Below, one piece after another: positions 24,456 to 33,211 of a DNA stretch of 36,847 nucleotides. The notes below the pieces were generated by a model. It did no database searches. It was not told the DNA's origin and saw only the letters and a program-made list of their open reading frames with translations. The translations under genes were made by a program, and so were the position numbers. The stretch's first letter is position 1, and the number at the start of each line of letters is the position of its first letter. The DNA is from Planctomycetota bacterium (lineage in GTDB: Bacteria > Planctomycetota > UBA11346). The stretch covers positions 1-36,847 of the forward strand of contig JANWWU010000001.1 in the NCBI GenBank assembly GCA_025055595.1, in the 5' to 3' direction.

Positions 24456-25894
24456 CACAGCCGCTCCGCGCGCGCGCCGGGATAGAAGCGCTGCACGATG
24501 CGTTCGGCGCTGAAGCCCTGCCGCGCCATCAGCCAGGCGCTCACCTGGCTCATCCCCGCCCCGTGCCCCCAGCCGAGGCAGGTGATGTCGTAGAGGAAGC
24601 GCCCGGGCTCGCTCGGCGACTCGTACTTGCGCGGGCTCTCGGGAGTCCACAGCGTGCTGCGCAGCAGGTTCTCGCCGACGACGCGGCGCAGGACCTGGGC
24701 GGGGATCTCGATCGGCTCGCCCTGGCTGTGGAAGACCCGCACGCTGAGCACGCGCTGGCTCAGCGGATCGCGGCGCCCGACCTTCAGATCGTTGATGTAG
24801 CCGATCGTCCGCCCGCTCGGCGCCAGCAGCTTGCCGAGCTCGCGGTGCAGGTCGCGCGGATGGATGGTCGCCGTCGAACGGCCGTGCGTCTCCTCCCAGC
24901 CGAGCGCGCGCACCGCCGGCAGGCACCAGGGATCGTCCATCGCCGGCATCACGCCGCTCAAGGGCAGGCGCCCCGAGACATCGCGGGCCTCCGGCCACAC
25001 CGGCTCGACGCCGCCGACGCTGCCGCCCGAGCTGGCGTGGAAGAGCGCGAGGAAGGGCTGGCCGGCGATCGTCAGCACCTGGCCGCCGGTCTCGAAGGCC
25101 GCGCGCCAGCAGCGCGCGTTGCCGACATCGCCGCGGTACTCCTGGTCTTCGCCGCCATCGGTGAGGTCGAACCAGTGCTGGGCGGCGCGCGCCCGCGCGC
25201 GCCGCGCGTAGGCGAAGCTGCGGCTGACGATCGCCTGCGCCTTCAAGGCTTCGAGCGGCCAGCCGGGCTGCATCTCGATGCCGACCACGCCCTCGACATA
25301 GGCCTCGAGCGGCAGGAAGTTGATCGCCGCCACCTCCTTCGAGCCGAGCCAGCGCAGCTCGAGGCTGCCGCGGTAGCGCCGCCGTCCGATGGCGAACGAG
25401 GGGCGCCGTTGCGGCGCCTCCCAGCTCGAGGGCTCGCTGCGCTGCGCAGCCGGGATCCCCGTCCACGGCATCAGGTGCACGCGCGAGACCGTCCACAGCA
25501 GCTCCTTGGGGCCGCGCTCGAAGTCGGCGCTGCTGAGCACCAGACCGGAGTTGAGCTCGGGCCGGACGAGGAGCCGACCGCCGCGGCGCAGGAGGATGCG
25601 CTTGTCGGCGTCCTGCGGCGCATCGGGGCTGCTCAGCTCGCAGTCGACCAGGGCCTGCACGGTCAGCGCATCGAAGGTGCGGGCGCCGCGCGGCGGGGCG
25701 CGGTCGTGCAGCTGCGGGCGGTTGAGCAGCAGCACGCGCAGGCCGGGATCGCTGCCGGCAGGCGGCGGCAGGCGGCGGCGGCCGCGCTCGCGCTCCTCGA
25801 GCTCGAGCAGGACGCCGAGCGCCGCCAGCGCGCCAAGCAGCAGGAGCAGCAGCAGCCCAGCGCGGACGGCGCGCAGCGCCTGTTCGCGATCCAT
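24452..25894 (-). CDS. SpoIID/LytB-domain protein (peptidoglycan lytic transglycosylase-like)
   Basis: This 480-residue protein has an N-terminal membrane segment (about residues 12-30, LLLLLLGALAALGVLL). The SpoIID domain follows in the middle: LPLEAYVEGVVGIEM, then WPLEALKAQAIVSRSFAY, whose Glu in the first block is the expected catalytic residue. The family's C-terminal signature WGHGAGMSQ is present near residue 450. SpoIID is known from endospore engulfment as a lytic transglycosylase, but relatives are common in non-sporulating bacteria and act on the cell wall. Here a role in envelope remodelling is likely, and sporulation is not implied. It sits 46 nt downstream of trpS and is translationally coupled to tgt. 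Confidence 0.9.
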   Translation of the reverse strand: MDREQALRAVRAGLLLLLLLGALAALGVLLELEERERGRRRLPPPAGSDPGLRVLLLNRPQLHDRAPPRGARTFDALTVQALVDCELSSPDAPQDADKRILLRRGGRLLVRPELNSGLVLSSADFERGPKELLWTVSRVHLMPWTGIPAAQRSEPSSWEAPQRRPSFAIGRRRYRGSLELRWLGSKEVAAINFLPLEAYVEGVVGIEMQPGWPLEALKAQAIVSRSFAYARRARARAAQHWFDLTDGGEDQEYRGDVGNARCWRAAFETGGQVLTIAGQPFLALFHASSGGSVGGVEPVWPEARDVSGRLPLSGVMPAMDDPWCLPAVRALGWEETHGRSTATIHPRDLHRELGKLLAPSGRTIGYINDLKVGRRDPLSQRVLSVRVFHSQGEPIEIPAQVLRRVVGENLLRSTLWTPESPRKYESPSEPGRFLYDITCLGWGHGAGMSQVSAWLMARQGFSAERIVQRFYPGARAERLW

Positions 25895-25940
25895 GCCAGC
25901 AGGCTAGCGGCGACCGTCGCCCGTCCACGCCGCGCGGGCT

Positions 25941-26921
25941 TCACAGCAGGCCGCAGGCGCGGCGCGCCTGCGCGACGGTCGCGGCGGCGATGCTGCGCGC
26001 GCGCGCTGCGCCGGCAGCGAGGATCCGCTCGACCTCCGCCGGATCGGCCAGCAGCTCCTCGCGCCGCCGGCGCGCTGCCGCGAAGCGTTCCAGCAGCAGC
26101 TCGAACAGCGCCTGCTTGGCGTGGCCGTAGCCGAAGCCGCCGGGCGGCGGCTGGCGATACTTCGCCTCCAGCTCGCGGGTGCGCGGGTCGTCGCGGCCGG
26201 CGACAGCGCGGAAGATGCGGAAGGTCGGATCGCTCTCCGGGTCCTTCGGCTGATCGAGCGGCGTCGAGTCGCTCTTGATCGCCATGATCCGCTTGCGCAG
26301 CGTCCGTTCGTCGGCGAAGGGATCGATCGTGTTGCCGTAGCTCTTGCTCATCTTCTGGCCATCGATGCCGGGCAGCACCTCGGCCGCCTCCGCCAGGCGA
26401 TAGCGCGGCACAACGAACACCTCGCCCCAGCGGCGATTGAAGCGCTCGGCGAGATCGCGCGCGATCTCGATGTGCTGGATCTGGTCCCGGCCGACCGGCA
26501 CGATCTCGGCGCGCGGGGCCAGGATGTCCGCCGCCTGCAGGATCGGGTAGGTGTAGAGGCCGAGGTTGGCGTCGAAGCCCTTGGCGACCTTGTCCTTGTA
26601 GCTGACGCCCTTGTCGGCGAGCGACATCGGGCAGACGCAGGCGAGCAGCCACGAGAGCTCGCAGACCTCCGGCACATCGTGCTGGCGGTAGAGGCAGGTG
26701 CGCACGGGGTCGATGCCGAGCGCGATCAGGTCGATCGCGATCTGGCGCGTGCGCGCGGCGAGCTCAAGCGCCGACTCGCTGGTCGTCAGCGCGTGGTAGC
26801 TGGCGACGAAGATGAAGCAGTCGTGCTCGCGCTGCAGCTCGACCCACTGCGCGACCGCCCCGCAGTAGTTGCCGAGGTGCAGCTGGCCGGAGGGCTGGAT
26901 GCCGGAGAGGATGCGCGCCAT
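25941..26921 (-). CDS. trpS: Tryptophanyl-tRNA synthetase
   Basis: The 326-residue class I synthetase has the HIGH-type motif as HLGNY in SGIQPSGQLHLGNY and the KMSKS loop as GQKMSKSYGN near residue 195. Between them are the TrpS-typical YPILQAADILA and VPVGRDQIQHIEIARDLA. It charges tRNA-Trp. The ATG at 26921 lies 3 nt after the aminotransferase stop, so both genes are probably on one transcript. The length is normal for a bacterial TrpS. Confidence 0.97.
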   Translation of the reverse strand: MARILSGIQPSGQLHLGNYCGAVAQWVELQREHDCFIFVASYHALTTSESALELAARTRQIAIDLIALGIDPVRTCLYRQHDVPEVCELSWLLACVCPMSLADKGVSYKDKVAKGFDANLGLYTYPILQAADILAPRAEIVPVGRDQIQHIEIARDLAERFNRRWGEVFVVPRYRLAEAAEVLPGIDGQKMSKSYGNTIDPFADERTLRKRIMAIKSDSTPLDQPKDPESDPTFRIFRAVAGRDDPRTRELEAKYRQPPPGGFGYGHAKQALFELLLERFAAARRRREELLADPAEVERILAAGAARARSIAAATVAQARRACGLL

Positions 26922-26924
26922 CGT

Positions 26925-28148
26925 TCAGCGCCGAGCGTAGGCCGCCGCCGCCTCATCGAGCGTCGCCAGCACGCGCTTCATCGTCTCGGCGTCGGGCAGC
27001 AGGGTGATGCGGAAGGCATCGTTGTAGGGGACATTGAAGCCGTGGCCGGGCGTGACCAGGATGTGATAGTGCTCCAGCAGCCACAGCGCGAACTCCTGGT
27101 CGTCGAAGGCCGGGAAGGCGCCGGGCCGGGCGCGGACGAAGGCGTAGAGCGCGCCCTGCGGCGCGATCGTGCTGAACCACGGCGAGCGGGCGAAGGCCTC
27201 GATGACGACGCGGCGCGTCTCGTAGAGCCGGCCGCCGGGACGGGTCAGGTCGTAGATCGACTGCCGGCCGCCGAGCGCCGTCTGCACCGCCCACTGCCCG
27301 GGGACGTTCGCGCACAGGCGCAGGCCGGCGAGCAGATCGAGCGCCAGCAGATAGTCCTTGGCCGCCTCGCGGGCGCCGCTGAAGGAGACCCAGCCGACGC
27401 GGTAGCCGCAGGCGCGATAGACCTTGGAGAGCCCGCCGAAGGTCGCGCACAGCGCGTGGCGATTGAGCGTCGCCACCGGCACGTATTCAGCGCCGTCGTA
27501 GGTGATCTGGTCGTAGATCTCGTCGGTGAAGATCACCAGGTTGCGCTCTTCGGCGAGGCGGACCAGGCCCTGCAGCACCGCGCGCGGATAGACCGCCCCC
27601 GTCGGGTTGTTCGGCGAGATGACGACCAGGGCGCGCGTGCGCGCGGTCGCCAGCCGCGCGACCTCCTCGGGATCCGGCACATACCCGTTCTCGACGCGGC
27701 AGGGATAGTGCACGGCGGTGCCGCCGTTCAGCGTCACCGCTGCCGTCCACAGCGGATAATCGGGACTCGGCACCAGCACCTCGTCGCCGGGATCGAGCAG
27801 GGCGCGCAAGCACAGCAGGATCAGCTCCGAGACCCCATTGCCGATGAACACCTCATCGGCCGTCACATCCATCACCCCGCGCGACTGCTGCTGCATGACG
27901 ACCGCTTCGCGCGCCGGGAAGATGCCCTTCTGGTGGCAGTAGGGGTCGGCCTGCTGCAGGTTCTCGATCACCGCCAGCCGCATCGTCTCCGGGGCGCGGA
28001 AGCCGAAGGCCCCGGGATTGCCGATGTTCAGCTTGACGATCTCGTAGCCGAGGCGCTCGAGCTCATGGGCGCGCCGCGCCAGCGGGCCGCGGATCTCATA
28101 GCGGACTCGGGCGAGGGCATCGGCGGGCTTGATGCGCGGGTGGCTCAT
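26925..28148 (-). CDS. alaA: AlaA-type pyridoxal-phosphate aminotransferase
   Basis: This 407-residue fold-type I aminotransferase shows LNIGNPGAFGF near the N-terminus, the substrate-pocket SPNNPTGAVYP, the cofactor-binding TDEIYDQITYDG and the Schiff-base lysine in GLSKVYRACGYRVGW. These blocks match the AlaA/YfbQ group, which makes alanine from pyruvate and glutamate, rather than AspC. The substrate preference is inferred from that similarity. It lies 55 nt downstream of the tetR gene and 3 nt upstream of trpS, all on the minus strand. No clear ribosome-binding site precedes its ATG. Confidence 0.88.
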   Translation of the reverse strand: MSHPRIKPADALARVRYEIRGPLARRAHELERLGYEIVKLNIGNPGAFGFRAPETMRLAVIENLQQADPYCHQKGIFPAREAVVMQQQSRGVMDVTADEVFIGNGVSELILLCLRALLDPGDEVLVPSPDYPLWTAAVTLNGGTAVHYPCRVENGYVPDPEEVARLATARTRALVVISPNNPTGAVYPRAVLQGLVRLAEERNLVIFTDEIYDQITYDGAEYVPVATLNRHALCATFGGLSKVYRACGYRVGWVSFSGAREAAKDYLLALDLLAGLRLCANVPGQWAVQTALGGRQSIYDLTRPGGRLYETRRVVIEAFARSPWFSTIAPQGALYAFVRARPGAFPAFDDQEFALWLLEHYHILVTPGHGFNVPYNDAFRITLLPDAETMKRVLATLDEAAAAYARR

Positions 28149-28204
28149 GGGACGAGCAGCCTACGGCGCACCCGCGAAATTGCAGCGGAGAGTGGCGACG
28201 GCGC

Positions 28205-28789
28205 CTAGCGGCGGCGCAGACCCTCGACGAGCAGCTCGACCAGGGTCGCGAACAGGTCGCCGGGGGCCTGGGCGTGATGCGCGACATCGAGCGGGCTCGC
28301 CATCCCCTCGACGCAGGTGAAGAAGATGTGCAGCACCTGCTCGCAGTCGAGATCGCCGCGCATCGCGCCGTGCTGCGCCGCCTCGTGCATCACCGGCAGC
28401 AGCAGCTCGCACAGCGCGCGGCGCCGCTCGCGCCAGGCCTGCTGCGCGAGGTCGGGAGCGGTGGCGCGCAGGTCGGCGAGCAGGACCTGATGGGTGCTGG
28501 CGATGTGCACGGCGACGGCGACCAGGATGCGCTTCAAGCGCGCCAGGCGGTCGCCGCCGCGCTCGGCGAGCAGCGCGGTGATCGTCCGCTGGGCCTCGCT
28601 GTCGACGCGCGCCAGCACCGCGTGCAGCAGCGCTTCCTTGGTCTCGAAGTGCTTGTAGAGCGTCTTCTTCGAGCGCCCGATCGAGCGCGCGATCTCCTCG
28701 GTGGAGACGCGCGAGTAGCCGAAACGCAAGAAGTAGCTCCGAGCGGCGTCGACGATCTGCTCGGCGACCGCTGTCTCGCTGTCGATCAT
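28205..28789 (-). CDS. TetR-family transcriptional regulator
   Basis: The 194-residue protein has a typical TetR DNA-binding domain: FLRFGYSRVSTEEIARSIG, then RSKKTLYKHFETKEALLHAVL. A helical ligand-binding domain follows, with no recognisable ligand signature. Its gene diverges from the desaturase operon across 147 nt holding three inverted repeats, so it most likely represses that operon and perhaps itself, with a lipid-derived ligand as the effector. This role is inferred from position. The ATG at 28789 gives the normal TetR N-terminus; the same frame remains open far upstream, but that part is antisense to the desaturase. It is the first gene of the minus-strand run that continues with alaA and trpS. 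Confidence 0.9.
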   Translation of the reverse strand: MIDSETAVAEQIVDAARSYFLRFGYSRVSTEEIARSIGRSKKTLYKHFETKEALLHAVLARVDSEAQRTITALLAERGGDRLARLKRILVAVAVHIASTHQVLLADLRATAPDLAQQAWRERRRALCELLLPVMHEAAQHGAMRGDLDCEQVLHIFFTCVEGMASPLDVAHHAQAPGDLFATLVELLVEGLRRR

Positions 28790-28799
28790 GGCGTAGCTG

Positions 28800-28822
28800 T
28801 GTCCGCTCGCCGCAAGCGGACA
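28800..28822. promoter_or_regulatory. Inverted repeat near tetR start (possible operator)
   Basis: TGTCCGCT and AGCGGACA form a perfect 8-bp inverted repeat around a 7-nt centre, ending 11 nt upstream of the tetR ATG. It could be an autoregulatory operator or a hairpin in the tetR leader. Confidence 0.5.
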
Positions 28823-28857
28823 AGCGCGAAACGCCGGCACCTGCGCAGAACTCGCGG

Positions 28858-28875
28858 ACTTCCGGATCCGGAGGT
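28858..28875. promoter_or_regulatory. Palindrome in the tetR-desaturase intergenic region
   Basis: TCCGGATCCGGA is a perfect 12-bp palindrome (28861-28872), extended to 18 bp with one mismatched pair. It lies near the centre of the divergent promoter region. It differs in sequence from the two other repeats here, so it may bind a different protein or have no function. Confidence 0.4.
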
Positions 28876-28915
28876 CGGCTGTTGAGGCTCGGCAGCGCGC
28901 GGGTCGGAAACTTGA

Positions 28916-28932
28916 GAAACCTGTTAGGTTTC
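28916..28932. promoter_or_regulatory. Inverted repeat at the desaturase start (likely TetR operator)
   Basis: GAAACCT and AGGTTTC form a perfect 7-bp inverted repeat around GTT, 17 bp in all, ending 4 nt before the desaturase ATG. Size, symmetry and AT-rich half-sites fit operators of TetR-family lipid regulators. Binding here would cover the start region of the operon. Confidence 0.6.
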
Positions 28933-28936
28933 CTGC

Positions 28937-29902
28937 ATGATCTCCCCAGCGAGCGCGTGGCGGCACCGCCTCCTGGCCTGGTTCGACAGCCATGCCGCGG
29001 CACGCACCTATGCGAACGACGATGACCTCCGCGTCGACTGGTGGCGCAACCTGCCGTTCTTCGCGATCCACGCCGCCTGTCTCGCGATCCCCTGGGTCGG
29101 CTGGAGCTGGCCGGCGCTGCTGGCCTGCGCCGGGCTTTTCTTCCTGCGGATGTTCGCGATCACCGCCGTCTACCACCGTCTGCTGGCGCACCGCAGCTAC
29201 CGCGCGCCACGCTGGCTGGTCTTCGTCGGCGCCTGCATCGCCAACAGCTCGGCGCAGCGCGGCCCGCTGTGGTGGGCGGCGCACCACCGCCTGCATCACC
29301 GCGACAGCGACACCGCGACCGATGCGCACTCCCCGCATCACCTCGGCTTCTGGCGCAGCCACCTGCTCTGGTTCATGACGCCCGGGGCTTTCCGCACCCG
29401 CCTCGAGATGGTGCCGGACTGGGCGCGCTATCCCGAGCTCGTGTTCCTCGACCGTTTCGACACCCTCGCACCGGCAGCGCTGGCCGTCGCCTGTTTCGCC
29501 GGCGGCTGGGCGCTCAACGCCTGGTGGCCGGAGAGCGGGACCGGGCCCTGGCAGATGCTCGTCTGGGGCTTCTGCCTCTCGACCGTGCTCTGCGCGCACG
29601 CGACCTTCACCGTCAACTCGCTGGCCCATGTGTGGGGCCAGAGGCCCTATGCGACGCCCGACCGCAGCCGCAACAACGCGCTGATCGCCCTGCTGACGCT
29701 CGGCGAGGGTTGGCACAACAACCACCACCGCTACCCGCACGCGGCGGCGCAAGGCTTCGCCTGGTGGCAGTTCGATCCGACGCTGTGGATCCTGCGCCTG
29801 TTCGCTGCGTTCGGCTTGATCAGCGATCTCAAGCCGGTTCCGGAGCGCGTGCTGATCGAAGGCGGCTATCGGCGGCCGGCCGCGCCCGGGAGCGCGCCGT
29901 GA
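28937..29902 (+). CDS. Acyl-lipid/acyl-CoA delta-9-type fatty acid desaturase
   Basis: This 321-residue membrane di-iron desaturase has the three histidine boxes: HRLLAH (HX4H) near residue 81, HHRLHH near residue 117 and HNNHH near residue 260 in GEGWHNNHHRYPHA. Hydrophobic segments around 30-70 and 180-220 fit the four-helix membrane fold. It should insert a cis double bond in a saturated acyl chain using O2 and an electron donor. The position of the bond is inferred from the family. It leads the lipid operon and would supply the unsaturated chains needed by the CFA synthase three genes on. A likely TetR operator ends 4 nt before its ATG, and only a weak AGG is available as ribosome-binding site. 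Its stop overlaps the next GTG (GTGA). Confidence 0.92.
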   Translation: MISPASAWRHRLLAWFDSHAAARTYANDDDLRVDWWRNLPFFAIHAACLAIPWVGWSWPALLACAGLFFLRMFAITAVYHRLLAHRSYRAPRWLVFVGACIANSSAQRGPLWWAAHHRLHHRDSDTATDAHSPHHLGFWRSHLLWFMTPGAFRTRLEMVPDWARYPELVFLDRFDTLAPAALAVACFAGGWALNAWWPESGTGPWQMLVWGFCLSTVLCAHATFTVNSLAHVWGQRPYATPDRSRNNALIALLTLGEGWHNNHHRYPHAAAQGFAWWQFDPTLWILRLFAAFGLISDLKPVPERVLIEGGYRRPAAPGSAP

Positions 29903-31149
29903 AGATCGCGGTCGTCGGCAGCGGGATCGCCGGTCTGACCGCGGCCTGGCTGCTGCGCCGCCGCCACGACATCACGGTGTACGAGGCCGATGACCATATC
30001 GGCGGGCACACCCACACTGTGCCGATCACCCGCGACGGCCGGACCTGGGCGGTCGATACCGGATTCATCGTCTTCAATCGCCGCACCTACCCGACCTTCT
30101 GCGCGATCCTCGAGCGCCTCGGCGTCCCCTGCCGCCCGAGCACGATGTCGTTTAGCGTCCAGCACGAACGCGACGGGGTCGAGTGGAACGGCTCATCGCT
30201 GGCGACGGTGTTCGCGCAGCGCCGGCGCCTCGGCGACGCCGCGCAGTGGCGGATGCTGATCGACATCCTGCGCTTCGCCGCCCCCGCCGAGCGCCTGGCG
30301 CGCGCTCGCGACGAGGCCGAGCTGCCGCTCGCAGCCTTCCTCGAGCGGCTCGGGATGAGCGCGGCGTTCCGCGAACGCTACCTCTGGCCGATGACCTCGG
30401 CGATCTGGTCGATGCCGCCGCGCGCGCTCGGCGGCTTCCCGGCCCGCTTCCTCTGCCGTTTCCTCGATAATCACGGCATGCTGCGCATCGGCGGCCGTCC
30501 GCAGTGGCTGACCGTCGTCGGCGGCTCGTGGCGCTACGTCGCCGCGATGACCGAGGGCTGGCGCGAGCGGATCCGCCTCGCCACCCCGGTCTACCGCGTG
30601 CAGCGGCGCCGCGACGGCGTCGAGATCGAGGCCCGTGACGGCAGCGCACTCTACGACCAGGTCGTCCTCGCCTGCCACGCCGACCAGGCGCTGCGCCTCC
30701 TGGCCGATCCGACGCCGGCCGAGCGCGAGATCCTCTCCGCGCTGCCCTACACCGACCCGATCGACGCCGTCCTGCACACCGACACCCGGGTGCTGCCGCG
30801 TCACCGCGCCTGCTGGGGCGCGTGGAACGCCGTGGTCCGCGCCGATCGCCCCGATGAACGGCCGGCGCTGACCTACGACATGAACATCTTGCAGGGCCTC
30901 TCCGCCCCCTGCGAGTTCCTCGTCTCGCTCGGCCTCGATGAACGGCTCGACCCTGCACAGGTCCTCAAGCGCGTGCCCTATCAGCATCCGGCCTACCGCC
31001 TCGATTCGCCGGCAGCGCAGCGGCGCTGGGCGGAGATCAGCGGCGTCGACCGCATCCACTACTGCGGAGCCTACTGGGGCTGGGGCTTCCATGAGGACGG
31101 CTGCGTCAGCGGGCTGCGCGTCGCCCGCGCGCTCGGGGAGGATCTGTGA
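29899..31149 (+). CDS. FAD-dependent oxidoreductase (amine-oxidase/desaturase-like family)
   Basis: The 416-residue protein opens with a dinucleotide-binding motif (VVGSGIAGLTAAWLL) and the following Glu in YEADDHIGGHTHT. It has the VDTGFIVFNRRTYP block and the C-terminal FAD-contact region HYCGAYWGWGFHEDGCVSG. This group is annotated as NAD/FAD-binding or flavin amine oxidase and is regularly encoded next to DUF1365 and CFA synthase genes. A role in oxidising or reducing modified fatty acyl chains is likely, but the reaction is not established. The start is the GTG at 29899, which overlaps the desaturase stop and directly precedes the Rossmann motif. Its stop overlaps the DUF1365 GTG. Confidence 0.88.
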   Translation: MKIAVVGSGIAGLTAAWLLRRRHDITVYEADDHIGGHTHTVPITRDGRTWAVDTGFIVFNRRTYPTFCAILERLGVPCRPSTMSFSVQHERDGVEWNGSSLATVFAQRRRLGDAAQWRMLIDILRFAAPAERLARARDEAELPLAAFLERLGMSAAFRERYLWPMTSAIWSMPPRALGGFPARFLCRFLDNHGMLRIGGRPQWLTVVGGSWRYVAAMTEGWRERIRLATPVYRVQRRRDGVEIEARDGSALYDQVVLACHADQALRLLADPTPAEREILSALPYTDPIDAVLHTDTRVLPRHRACWGAWNAVVRADRPDERPALTYDMNILQGLSAPCEFLVSLGLDERLDPAQVLKRVPYQHPAYRLDSPAAQRRWAEISGVDRIHYCGAYWGWGFHEDGCVSGLRVARALGEDL

Positions 31150-31928
31150 ACCGCCGCGACCCGCCGCCGGCGTGGTGTTATCTCGGGTGGGTGCGTCACC
31201 GTCGCTACGCTCCCGTCCGCCACGCCTTCCGCTATCGGCACGGCCTGCTCGGCGTCGATGCCGACGATGGTCGGGCCTGCGAGCGCCACCCCTGGTTCGC
31301 GTGGCGAAGGCCGGCGCCGATCCGCTTTCACCGCGGCGACTATCTGCGGCCACTGGAGCTGCCGCTGGCCGAGGCCGCACGCCGCTGTCTGGCCGAGCAG
31401 ACCGGCGTGCGCTGCGCGGGGCCGGTCGAGCTGATCACCCAGCCGCGCGCCTGGGGCTATTCCTTCAACCCCGTCAGCTTCTACCTCTGCCATCACGCCG
31501 ACGGGCGGCTCGCCGGCATCGTCGCCGAGATCACGAACACGCCCTGGCTCGAGCGCCATGCCTACGCTCTGGCCGCGCCGCCGGACCATCGTCCAGGCCG
31601 CGCGCTGCACGCCGCCTTCGCCAAGCGTTTCCACATCTCGCCGTTCAACGGCATGCGCCAGGAGTACCGATGGAGCTTTCGCCTCTCCCCCGCGCATCTG
31701 CTCATCCACATGCGCGTCTTCGAGACCGGCAGCCTGGTGTTCGACGCCACCCTCGCCTGCTGGCGCCGGCCGCTCAGCGCCGGGTCGCTGTCGCGGCTGC
31801 TGATGACCGTGCCGCTGCTCAACCTGCAAGTGATCTGGCGCATCTACTTCCAGGCCTGGCAGCTGTGGCGCAAGCGAGCCCCCTTCCACCCCCATCCGCG
31901 AACCCTGCAACCCGCGAGCGTCCCATGA
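31146..31928 (+). CDS. DUF1365 family protein
   Basis: The 260-residue protein matches DUF1365: RHRRYAPVRHAFRYRHGLLG at the start, QPRAWGYSFNPVSFYLC in the middle, KRFHISPFNGMRQEY and the late MRVFETGSLVFDATL. The biochemical function of the family is unknown, but its genes almost always travel with the FAD-dependent oxidoreductase and a CFA synthase, as here. The start is GTG in a GTGA overlap with the preceding gene, and the stop overlaps the CFA synthase ATG. The C-terminal stretch LLMTVPLLNLQVIWRIYFQA is hydrophobic and may contact the membrane. Confidence 0.92.
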   Translation: MNRRDPPPAWCYLGWVRHRRYAPVRHAFRYRHGLLGVDADDGRACERHPWFAWRRPAPIRFHRGDYLRPLELPLAEAARRCLAEQTGVRCAGPVELITQPRAWGYSFNPVSFYLCHHADGRLAGIVAEITNTPWLERHAYALAAPPDHRPGRALHAAFAKRFHISPFNGMRQEYRWSFRLSPAHLLIHMRVFETGSLVFDATLACWRRPLSAGSLSRLLMTVPLLNLQVIWRIYFQAWQLWRKRAPFHPHPRTLQPASVP

Positions 31929-33211
31929 CCATCGTCACCGCCCTCGACAGCGACTCCCACCCGATGCTGGCGCCCCGGCCGCTGGCGCGCTGGCTGCGCC
32001 GACACGTTCTCGCCGCCCTGCGCGACCTCGAGTGCGGCGCACTGACGATCAGCGACGCAGAGGGCAGCGAACGCTGCGGCCGCAACGAGCTGCAAGCAGG
32101 CGATCTGCGCGCCCACATCACCGTGCATCATCCGGACTTCTGGGTGGCGGTCGGCCTCGGCGGGTCGGTCGGCGCCGGCGCGGCCTATGCCCGCGGCTGG
32201 TGGGACGCCGATCACCTGACCGCCGTGATCCGGCTCCTCGCGCGCAATCAGGCGGCGCTCGCCAGGCTCGACGGCGGCTGGAACGCCTGGATCGCGGCCC
32301 CGCTGCGCCGCCTGCTGTCGTGGTGGCAGCGCAACACGATCGAGGGCGCGGCGCGCAACATCGCCGCCCACTACGACCTCGGCAACGAGTTCTTCGCCCT
32401 GATGCTCGACCCGACCATGGCCTACTCGTCGGCGGTGTTCCCGCACCCGAATGCCGATCTCGAGAGCGCGCAGCTGCACAAGTTCGACCTCGTCTGCCAA
32501 GCGCTGGAGCTCAAGCCCGGCGAGCGCGTGATCGAGATCGGCAGCGGCTGGGGCGGCTTCGCGATCCACGCCGCGCGCCACTACGGCGTGCGGGTGGTGA
32601 CGACGACGATCAGCCGCGCCCAGTACGAGCTGGCGCGGCAGCGCGTGCAGCAAGCGGGCCTGGAGGAGCGCGTGACCGTCGTCATGCGCGACTACCGCGA
32701 ACTGTCGGGCGTCTTCGACAAGCTGGTTTCGATCGAGATGGTCGAGGCCGTCGGCCACGAATATCTGCCGACCTACATGGCGACCTGCGGGCGCCTGCTC
32801 GCGCCGCACGGCGCGGCCCTGATCCAAGCGATCACCATCGCCGATCAGCGCTACGAGCGCGCGCGCCGCGAGGTCGACTTCATCAAGCGCTTCATCTTCC
32901 CCGGCAGCTGCCTGCCGTCGCTGACCCGGCTGCTCGCCTGCGCGACCGCGGCCAGCGACCTGCGGCTGGCCGCCTATCACGACTACACACCGCATTACGC
33001 CCGCACGCTGGCCCGCTGGCGCGAGCGCTGCCGCGCCCACGCAGCGCAGATCGCTGCGCTCGGCTATCCGTTGTCCTTCCGCCGCCTCTGGGACTTCTAC
33101 CTCGCCTACTGTGAAGGCGGCTTCGCCGAGCGCACGATCTCGGTCGGGCACCTGCTCTTCGTCAAGCCCGGCTGGCGGCAGGCCGGCCATCGCAGCTTCG
33201 GCTACGCATGA
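31925..33211 (+). CDS. cfa: Cyclopropane-fatty-acyl-phospholipid synthase
   Basis: This 428-residue protein has the CFA synthase architecture. An N-terminal lipid-binding domain with HHPDFWVAVGLGGSVG is followed by HYDLGNEFFALMLDPTMAYS, the SAM-binding VIEIGSGWGGFAIHAA, the active-site stretch SIEMVEAVGHEYLPTYM and the C-terminal YCEGGFAERTISVGHL. It transfers the methyl group of SAM to the double bond of membrane acyl chains, giving a cyclopropane ring; some relatives make branched methyl chains instead. The start overlaps the DUF1365 stop (ATGA). The desaturase at the head of the operon would provide its substrate. Sequence alone does not say whether the product is cyclopropane or methyl-branched. 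Confidence 0.94.
   Translation: MTIVTALDSDSHPMLAPRPLARWLRRHVLAALRDLECGALTISDAEGSERCGRNELQAGDLRAHITVHHPDFWVAVGLGGSVGAGAAYARGWWDADHLTAVIRLLARNQAALARLDGGWNAWIAAPLRRLLSWWQRNTIEGAARNIAAHYDLGNEFFALMLDPTMAYSSAVFPHPNADLESAQLHKFDLVCQALELKPGERVIEIGSGWGGFAIHAARHYGVRVVTTTISRAQYELARQRVQQAGLEERVTVVMRDYRELSGVFDKLVSIEMVEAVGHEYLPTYMATCGRLLAPHGAALIQAITIADQRYERARREVDFIKRFIFPGSCLPSLTRLLACATAASDLRLAAYHDYTPHYARTLARWRERCRAHAAQIAALGYPLSFRRLWDFYLAYCEGGFAERTISVGHLLFVKPGWRQAGHRSFGYA

Noticed and set aside
24452-25894. SpoIID-like gene as evidence of endospore formation
   Set aside because: No other sporulation gene is visible, and SpoIID-domain proteins are common in non-sporulating bacteria.
26121-28208. Open frame of 695 codons on the plus strand
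   Set aside because: It is antisense to trpS and alaA, which have complete family motifs. It is a shadow caused by high GC in third positions.
29041-29898. Long upstream extension of the FAD oxidoreductase frame
   Set aside because: It lies inside the desaturase gene out of frame; the Rossmann motif begins directly after the GTG at 29899.
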